Assembly (NCBI GenBank): GCA_004525825.1 | Contig: SPBY01000295.1 | Span: 1 to 5,011 of the forward strand | Origin: Bacteroidia bacterium | Lineage (GTDB): Bacteria; Bacteroidota; Bacteroidia; Bacteroidales; GCA-2748055 | DNA: 5,011 nucleotides | Reading direction: 5' to 3' | Shown: positions 1-5,011 of the stretch, one piece after another | How the letters are laid out: every line of letters begins with the position of its first letter | Position numbering within the stretch: the stretch's first letter is position 1 | Translations under genes and position numbers: made by a program | Notes under the pieces: generated by a model | Seen by the model: only the letters and a program-made list of their open reading frames with translations | Database searches by the model: none | Told to the model about the DNA's origin: nothing

Positions 1-78
1 ACTTCCTTTCATCATTAATATTAAGAAAATTGCTCGGGAATCTCTATTTTAGAACGGTCCGATTATTTGGGGGGACGT

Positions 79-148
79 CAGTTCCAACAAATAGCTGGCG
101 GAGCATGAACGGGTCAGGAAATGGCTGGAGGAGAATGATAGGTTGTAA
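79..148 (+). pseudogene. 3' remnant of a paralogue of the downstream TPR gene
   Basis: Bases 101-148 read EHERVRKWLEENDRL and then a TAA stop. This nearly matches the last 15 residues of the intact TPR gene (EHERVRKWMEEHDML, then TAG); 40 of 45 coding bases are identical by direct comparison. The copy is not an open gene: the same frame has stops at 92-94 and 50-52. The preceding segment (79-99) reads QFQQIAG in another frame, resembling the RFQELL stretch near the end of the intact protein. The copy therefore appears frameshifted near base 100 and shortened by several codons relative to gene 1. It is best read as the eroded tail of a former tandem copy. Bases 1-78 show no recognisable coding match in any forward frame. 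The relic is strongly supported; its 5' limit is uncertain. Confidence 0.75.
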
Positions 149-203
149 TATTTGACTCATGTATCATTAGGAGTTAACTTGCACATAACCAATCCAAACC
201 TGC

Positions 204-2222
204 ATGCCTGACAGCCCCAACAAACTATCCCAATTCAGGCAGGAGTTAAAGCGCAGAAAGGTAGTTAGAGTAATTACCGTTTATGCTGCAACTGCATTTG
301 TAATCCTTGAGCTGCTATCAATTATCATTGAACCATTAAGACTGCCTGAATGGACCTTACAATTTGCAATAGTATTCTTATGTATAGGTTTCGTCATTGC
401 AGTTATCCTCTCATGGATCTATGACATTCATCCAGAAGGAGGAATAGTAAAAACTGATTCAGCTCATAAAGTAAAAGCTGAGGACACACCAACCACATCA
501 AGCAGATGGAAGATTGCCAGCTATATCAGTTTTATAGTGATTGTTGTTTTGGTTGTGATTAACATCATTCCAAGAACTGGGAAGAAAGAGAGTCTTGAGA
601 AATCCATTGCAGTGCTTCCATTTGCATGGCTGAGTGATGACCCTGAAAAGCGATACCAGGCAGATGGTGTGATGGATGCCATCCTTCTTCATCTCTGCAA
701 GATTGAGGACCTACGTGTGATGTCTCGTACGTCAGTGGAACAATATCGTGATACCGATAAGACCATCCCTGAAATTTGTGAAGAACTGGGTGTGGCCTAT
801 ATCCTGGAAGGGAGTTTTCAGAAAGACGGAAACCAGGCAAGGTTGATCGTACAGCTCATCCAATCCGGAAAGGAAGGGCATGTATGGGGAAATAATTATG
901 ACAGGGATTGGAAGGAGATTTTTTCTGTTCAAAGTGAGGTGGCCCAGGCAGTGGCCGAGGCACTGAAGGCGGTGATCACACCTGAAGAGAAAAAACTTAT
1001 AGAAAAAGTTCCAACCACAAACCTGACTGCTTTTGACTACTATCAGCGAGGAAGAGAAGAATACTGGAGAGCTATCCTGTATATGGAATATGGTGCCACC
1101 CTGGATAGGGCTGAATATTTCCTTAAAAAGGCACTTGAGCAAGATCCTGCTTTTGCACTTGCATATTCTGGTCTGGCCTTGATCCAGTTTTCAAAATACT
1201 ATGTGTACATCCCTTCGGGACCACTCTATATAGCTGATTATTATCAATCTGAAAAACTGGATTCTGTGAGCATTTTAGCGGAAAAAGCTCTGGCTATTGA
1301 TAGCCAGATCGCTGATGCTTATTATGCAAAAGGTCGCTATGAATATGAGAAGGGAAATTTTAGAGAGGCGATGATTTCTATGCAGAATGCATTAGCCATT
1401 GATCCCAATCATACTGCTGCTATGGTAGTAGCATCTGACATCTCAGCAGCCCTTTTTGATTATGTTACTGCATTGGAACTGCTAAATAAAGCAGCCGGGA
1501 TGGAACGAGGATCAATGTTGGCTATGATCGACTTTTACTTTTATTATACATTTATTAAGATTGGATTCCCTGAGCAGAGTTTACTATACTTAAATGAATA
1601 TTTATCTCACACAGGTGATTCTATCCAATACTATATTTTGAGGTATCAGCTTGAATCAGTGCAGGGTAATTTTGAGAGTGCATTTGATTACATTAAGGAT
1701 GCTTACGCTATTGATTCGAGCCATAGAGATGTAATAATGAATATGGGGAATGGATTATTGAATTTAGAACGCTATGAGGAAGCCTATCCATTTTATTCTA
1801 TTTATGTCGGGGAATTAGAAGCTTCCAGTGAGGTAAGGGTATATGAGATGAAAAGTATAGGGTATGAATTGTGGATGCTTGGGAAAAAGGAGGAAGCTAT
1901 GTGCTATTTTCAGGAAACGATCGAACATTGTACCAGACATATCCAGATAAAAAGTGATTATGGTCAGAGTCGTGCAATTTTTGATAAAGCCGGAATTTAT
2001 GCCTTCCTGGGGGAAAAGGATTCTGCCTACTATTATTTGGAGGATCTTGTTAAAGTGAGATGGCATAAATACTATATTTCTATGATGAAAAGCTTGGACC
2101 CCATGTTTGAGTCCATCCGTCATGAAGAAAGGTTCCAAGAACTTCTCCGTAAGATGGAAGGCAAATACCAGTCAGAGCATGAAAGGGTCAGGAAATGGAT
2201 GGAAGAGCATGATATGTTGTAG
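204..2222 (+). CDS. Membrane-anchored COG5616/FlgO-like domain protein with TPR repeats
   Basis: This is a 672-residue protein, probably a cell-envelope sensor or scaffold; its exact function is unknown. A basic N-terminus (KRRK, residues 17-20) precedes three hydrophobic segments at about 20-42, 53-73 and 103-122. The positive-inside rule then puts the remainder outside the cytoplasm. Residues about 133-256 (starting KSIAVLPF, with RVMSRTSV at 171-178 and YILEGSF at 199-205) match the COG5616/FlgO-like domain, related in style to the TolB N-terminus and usually found between a cyclase and TPRs. Residues about 275-625 are helical TPR-type repeats, clearest at 370-403 (ending ALAIDPNH), 474-507 and 508-541. 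The tail motif FESIRHEERFQELL (635-648) is typical of the family. No cyclase, kinase or DNA-binding domain is present. ATG 204 is the first start after the in-frame stop at 186-188. An AGGAG at 169-173 is too far upstream to be its ribosome site. The next gene follows closely, probably in one operon. Confidence 0.88.
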   Translation: MPDSPNKLSQFRQELKRRKVVRVITVYAATAFVILELLSIIIEPLRLPEWTLQFAIVFLCIGFVIAVILSWIYDIHPEGGIVKTDSAHKVKAEDTPTTSSRWKIASYISFIVIVVLVVINIIPRTGKKESLEKSIAVLPFAWLSDDPEKRYQADGVMDAILLHLCKIEDLRVMSRTSVEQYRDTDKTIPEICEELGVAYILEGSFQKDGNQARLIVQLIQSGKEGHVWGNNYDRDWKEIFSVQSEVAQAVAEALKAVITPEEKKLIEKVPTTNLTAFDYYQRGREEYWRAILYMEYGATLDRAEYFLKKALEQDPAFALAYSGLALIQFSKYYVYIPSGPLYIADYYQSEKLDSVSILAEKALAIDSQIADAYYAKGRYEYEKGNFREAMISMQNALAIDPNHTAAMVVASDISAALFDYVTALELLNKAAGMERGSMLAMIDFYFYYTFIKIGFPEQSLLYLNEYLSHTGDSIQYYILRYQLESVQGNFESAFDYIKDAYAIDSSHRDVIMNMGNGLLNLERYEEAYPFYSIYVGELEASSEVRVYEMKSIGYELWMLGKKEEAMCYFQETIEHCTRHIQIKSDYGQSRAIFDKAGIYAFLGEKDSAYYYLEDLVKVRWHKYYISMMKSLDPMFESIRHEERFQELLRKMEGKYQSEHERVRKWMEEHDML

Positions 2223-2230
2223 TTGTAATA
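2175..2230 (+). repeat. Intact-gene copy of the duplicated 3' end
   Basis: This segment is the gene-1 partner of the relic at 101-150. The last 45 coding bases differ from the relic at five positions. Immediately after, gene 1 carries a near-perfect six-base tandem repeat (TTGTAG then TTGTAA), giving two in-frame stops at 2220-2222 and 2226-2228, whereas the relic has a single TTGTAA. Both copies then continue TA before diverging. The similarity therefore ends just past the stop codon, as expected for duplicated genes with different downstream sequence. Confidence 0.6.
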
Positions 2231-2257
2231 CAAGATATTCCCTAAATAAAGTGAGTG

Positions 2258-4627
2258 ATGGCAAAGAAAAACATCATTAAGAGAATCATTTCAAATCCAC
2301 TGGTACAAACGTTTCTGATCTATGTGAGCGGTGGATGGATTGCTCTGGAAATGACGGATTATTTCATTAATAAATATAGTTTGAATGATCGTATAAGTGA
2401 TGTACTATCCATAATCTTACTAATAGGTTTACCTATTGCCATATTACTGTCATGGTATCTCAACAGGGAAAAGACTGAAGGTGAAAAAACAAGTCAGGAG
2501 GAACATGTTCAAGGATCATTGACAATACAGAAGGATCAACGCGCTGGAATCTTTTATCCAAGCAATAGGCCGCAAATCATTTTCTCAGGCGTTTTAATTA
2601 TTATGGCCGTAGCAATTACTATGGTTTTTCGCATGCGTCATCAATCCAAAACTAATTGGGCGAGGGAGGTAGCTCTTCCTAAAATAGAAGAGATCACCGA
2701 TGCCATGTCATGGGAAGGACAACAATCATGGATAGCCTTTGATCTTGCATATGAAGCAAACAAATATATCCCCGACGATCCTTTGCTGCTTAGACTGGAA
2801 CAACTTATATCCTGGACAGTTAAGTTCAATTCCAATCCTTCAAAAGCTTCAGTTTATATCAAGCCTTATGCTGATGTCAATACAGCCTGGAAGTTGTTGG
2901 GAAGTACTCCCATAGACAGCATCACAATTCCAAGGGGATTATCTAAGATAAAAATTGAGAAAGAGGGCTTTAGAACCGTATATGACCTTATTTGGAATCA
3001 TTGGTCTTTTGTTGGGAGTAACCTTTATTATTTATTGCCAGAGTCGGGGAGCATACCCCAGGAAATGGAGTTGATATCTGATACTTCGATCCGCCTCACA
3101 GCAAGCCCCGGATTAGGTATCCCCGGTATGGAGAGAATTGGCTACGAGAATATCGGAGATTTCCTTATGGACCGGTTTGAGGTGACCAATAAAGATTATA
3201 AACGATTTGTTGATACAGGGGGCTATCAGAATTCAGAATACTGGAAGTATCCTTTTGATAGAGAAGGTCATTTGCTAAGCTTTGATGAAGCAATGGCCCT
3301 ATTCATCGATAAAACTGGCAGACCTGGTCCGGCCACCTGGCAGATAGGAGACTTTCAGGAAGGCCAGGATGATTATCCTGTTTCAGGGGTAAGCTGGTAT
3401 GAAGCAGCGGCATATGCAGAATTTGTTGGGAAAAACCTACCTACACTTTGCCATTGGAACCAGGCATCGCTTTCTTATGCTAGCAGTATGATCGTTCCGT
3501 TAAGTAATTTTAACAATGAGGGGTCAGTGCCAGTTGGAAGCACAAAGAGCATGAATCGTTTTGGAATCTATGATCTGGCTGGGAATGTTCGTGAATGGTG
3601 CTTCAATGAAACTGATCGTGATCATTATCGATATATTATGGGTGGTGGTTGGGATGATCCTGACTATGCATTTAACGATGGCTATGCCCAAAACCCTTAT
3701 AACCGCTCAGAAACGAATGGTTTCAGATGTATGAAATATTATGGTTCGGAGCAATACAGAGCGAATCTCGAAGCAGCAATTAAGCTTCCGTTTCGTGATT
3801 TCTATAATGAACCAAAAGTATCTGATGAGATCTTTGCAGTGTTTCTGGAGCAGTACAAATATGATATGACAGATCTGAATGCCCGGGTCGAATCAATGAG
3901 GGCAGAAGAACATTTTACCAGAGAGAAGATCACCTTTGATGCACCATATGGTGATGAGAGAATGATTGCCTATCTGTTTCTACCTAAAGATTTTCCACCC
4001 CCCTATCAGACTATAATTTATTTTCCAAATTCTTCAGCTCATTATTTCTCATCAAGTGAAGATCTTAGTATCAGAAACATGTTTGTGAAGAGCGGTCGGG
4101 CTGTTATTCATCCTATATACATTAGTACGTATGAAAGAAAGGATAATTTATTCTCTGACTATCCCGAGGAAACAGCCAATTACAAGGATCATATAATTAT
4201 GTGGATAAAGGAGTTTAGCCGATCCATTGATTATTTGGAAACACGAAATGATATAGACACTGATAAATTGGCATATTTTGGAGAAAGTTGGGGCGGGCAA
4301 ATGGGAGCCATTATTCCAGCAGTTGAAAAACGAATAAAAACAAGTGTCCTCGTTGTTGCAGGACTAAATCTTTCACGCTCTTTCCCGGAGGTAGATCAAA
4401 TGCAGTATCTTCAACATATTAAAATTCCTATCCTTATGGTGAATGGACGTTATGATTATTTCTTTCCATACGAAACTTCGCAGCTTCCCTTTTATGAATT
4501 ACTGGGAACACCAAAAGAACATAAAAAATTGGTTCTTTGCGAACAAGGTCACAATGTATCAGAAACGCAGCTTACGAAGGAGACCCTTACCTGGTTAGAT
4601 CAATATCTTGGACCAGTTTCTAAATAG
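2258..4627 (+). CDS. Membrane-anchored PEGA-like / SUMF1-like / alpha-beta hydrolase fusion protein
   Basis: This is a multidomain envelope protein of 789 residues counted from ATG 2258. A GTG at 2255 would add one residue; ATG is preferred, and an A-rich stretch rather than a Shine-Dalgarno site precedes it. Membrane segments lie at about 16-35, 48-67 and 105-124. Residues 136-189 form a helical linker (YIPDDPLLLRLEQLIS near 170-185). Residues about 195-249 are PEGA-like (LGSTPIDSITIPRGLSKIKI near 214-233). Residues about 282-494 are a SUMF1/FGE-sulfatase fold: FEVTNKDYKRFV, YPVSGVSWYEAAAYA, FGIYDLAGNVREW, GGGWDD and GFRC. The paired cysteines of true formylglycine-generating enzymes are not visible, so this part probably binds rather than oxidises. 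Residues about 544-789 are an alpha/beta hydrolase of dipeptidyl-peptidase or acetyl-xylan-esterase style. Its likely triad is Ser677 (GESWGG), Asp733 (NGRYDYFFP) and His765 (EQGHN). The same module order commonly follows a Ser/Thr kinase in bacteria; no kinase is present here. The gene lies 35 bases after the TPR gene, suggesting one operon. The substrate is unknown. Confidence 0.88.
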   Translation: MAKKNIIKRIISNPLVQTFLIYVSGGWIALEMTDYFINKYSLNDRISDVLSIILLIGLPIAILLSWYLNREKTEGEKTSQEEHVQGSLTIQKDQRAGIFYPSNRPQIIFSGVLIIMAVAITMVFRMRHQSKTNWAREVALPKIEEITDAMSWEGQQSWIAFDLAYEANKYIPDDPLLLRLEQLISWTVKFNSNPSKASVYIKPYADVNTAWKLLGSTPIDSITIPRGLSKIKIEKEGFRTVYDLIWNHWSFVGSNLYYLLPESGSIPQEMELISDTSIRLTASPGLGIPGMERIGYENIGDFLMDRFEVTNKDYKRFVDTGGYQNSEYWKYPFDREGHLLSFDEAMALFIDKTGRPGPATWQIGDFQEGQDDYPVSGVSWYEAAAYAEFVGKNLPTLCHWNQASLSYASSMIVPLSNFNNEGSVPVGSTKSMNRFGIYDLAGNVREWCFNETDRDHYRYIMGGGWDDPDYAFNDGYAQNPYNRSETNGFRCMKYYGSEQYRANLEAAIKLPFRDFYNEPKVSDEIFAVFLEQYKYDMTDLNARVESMRAEEHFTREKITFDAPYGDERMIAYLFLPKDFPPPYQTIIYFPNSSAHYFSSSEDLSIRNMFVKSGRAVIHPIYISTYERKDNLFSDYPEETANYKDHIIMWIKEFSRSIDYLETRNDIDTDKLAYFGESWGGQMGAIIPAVEKRIKTSVLVVAGLNLSRSFPEVDQMQYLQHIKIPILMVNGRYDYFFPYETSQLPFYELLGTPKEHKKLVLCEQGHNVSETQLTKETLTWLDQYLGPVSK

Positions 4628-4938
4628 ACTATCCGTTCTTCATTCTCTTAGGCCTTTATCTTTGCAGTAAGTCAAAACCAATAATTCTGCACCATCGACC
4701 CCTATTCGGATACCTAATGAATACACATATTCGTAAACTACATTGAGTGATACCACATTAACGGGAAAAGACAGAAGTACTTTAGTTTTTGTGAAAGAAA
4801 ATGAACAATGGAAAATTGCTCATGAGCATTTTTCACCATATATCCAGATTCCGTAATAAATTTCAACGATTTAAGGGTAACCAGAATAGAAAAACAGAAT
4901 CTATTGATCCTAAAGTGCTATAAGCCGCTATTATTTTG
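4628..4938. other. Intergenic region with gene debris, no intact gene
   Basis: This stretch of about 310 bases lies between the hydrolase stop and the converging minus-strand gene. Apart from the SnoaL-like remnant and the possible signal-peptide relic upstream of it, I see no open gene on either strand, no tRNA and no strong hairpin followed by a T-run. Bases 4857-4938 are AT-rich and without recognisable features. Confidence 0.5.
4721..4856 (+). pseudogene. 3' remnant of a SnoaL/DUF4440-like (NTF2-fold) gene
   Basis: Bases 4737-4856 read TTLSDTTLTGKDRSTLVFVK and then ENEQWKIAHEHFSPYIQIP followed by a stop. The TLVFVK-EN-QWKIAHEHFSPY pattern is the typical last two beta strands of SnoaL-like/DUF4440 proteins. 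An in-frame TAA at 4734-4736 closes this frame upstream and there is no start codon. A second frame at 4721-4747 reads IHIFVNYIE, which would fit the strand before it, suggesting a frameshift near 4745-4748. Most of the domain, usually about 120-150 residues, is absent. Further upstream, bases 4633-4680 read PFFILLGLYLCSKSKP in a third frame. This resembles a lipoprotein signal peptide and may be the relic of the N-terminus, but that is weak. I infer a broken gene with an internal deletion. The family call rests on motif recognition only. Confidence 0.6.
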
Positions 4939-5011
4939 TCACATGTTTTGACGGGACAGGATATCAGCCATGAACTCCCGGGCAAGTTCTGCTTGTTCAT
5001 GGGCATAATCA
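4939..5011 (-). CDS. C-terminal end of a minus-strand gene, unidentified (partial)
   Basis: Reading the minus strand from the window edge gives DYAHEQAELAREFMADIL and then SRQNM followed by TGA (complement of 4939-4941). Only about 23 residues are visible. They look like a genuine coding end: a charged amphipathic helix with plausible codons and many G or C third positions, unlike the neighbouring intergenic DNA. The gene runs beyond the window and converges on the two large genes. The family cannot be identified from this fragment. The opposite strand is also open across this short stretch, so coding on the minus strand is likely but not certain. Confidence 0.5.
   Translation of the reverse strand, partial: DYAHEQAELAREFMADILSRQNM

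Noticed and set aside
147..154. AATATTTG, a 7-of-8 match to the Bacteroidota -7 promoter element TAnnTTTG, about 50 bases before gene 1
   Set aside because: The first base does not match, and no TTG-type -33 element lies about 19-21 bases upstream. The motif is too short and AT-rich to call a promoter.
3..160. Open forward frame running from the window edge to a stop at 158-160
   Set aside because: Its translation shows no recognisable pattern, and the paralogue signal lies in a different frame of the same bases, so this is a chance open frame.
565..1142. Long minus-strand open frames inside gene 1 (565-840, 732-1142)
   Set aside because: They lie opposite well-matched COG5616 and TPR coding sequence, have low-complexity, Cys/His/Phe-rich translations and no start context. 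They are shadows.
1815..2138. Minus-strand open frame of 107 codons opposite the end of gene 1
   Set aside because: It is fully within the TPR coding region and its translation resembles no known family; it is a shadow.
4921..4940. Imperfect inverted sequence around TATAAGCCGCTATTA as a possible shared terminator
   Set aside because: The pairing is weak and AT-rich, with no stable GC stem and no clean T-run on either strand.
1..5011. CRISPR array, insertion-sequence ends, tRNA or attachment site
   Set aside because: I saw no regularly spaced repeats, terminal inverted repeats, transposase motifs or cloverleaf-like sequence. The only repeat found is the paralogue 3' end.

Overview
The window looks like chromosomal DNA from a Bacteroidota-type bacterium. 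It is moderately AT-rich, neither large gene has a clear Shine-Dalgarno site, and both large proteins belong to membrane-anchored sensor-like families common in that phylum. This assignment is inferred from protein style; no rRNA or other marker gene is present.

Layout: (1) Bases 1-203 hold no intact gene. Bases about 79-148 are the decayed 3' end of a paralogue of the first large gene. (2) Bases 204-2222 (+) encode a 672-residue protein with three N-terminal membrane segments, a COG5616/FlgO-like (TolB amino-terminal-like) domain and a long TPR tail. (3) After a 35-base gap, bases 2258-4627 (+; a GTG at 2255 is an alternative start) encode a 789-residue protein. It has a similar three-segment membrane anchor, a helical plus PEGA-like linker, a SUMF1/FGE-type domain without the paired catalytic cysteines, and an alpha/beta hydrolase with a visible Ser-Asp-His triad. 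(4) Bases 4628-4938 hold no intact gene but contain the broken 3' end of a SnoaL/DUF4440-like gene. (5) The last 73 bases are the C-terminal end of a minus-strand gene that continues beyond the window and converges on the others.

The two large genes are probably co-transcribed. They share the same kind of membrane anchor but carry different extracytoplasmic modules. In related proteins these modules are usually attached to a cytoplasmic signalling enzyme: an adenylate cyclase for COG5616-TPR, and a Ser/Thr kinase for PEGA-SUMF1-hydrolase. Here both lack that enzyme. A reasonable inference is a pair of membrane proteins acting together at the cell envelope, one as a TPR scaffold and one as a hydrolase. 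The substrate and signal cannot be read from the sequence. Gene relics on both sides suggest a locus shaped by tandem duplication and loss.
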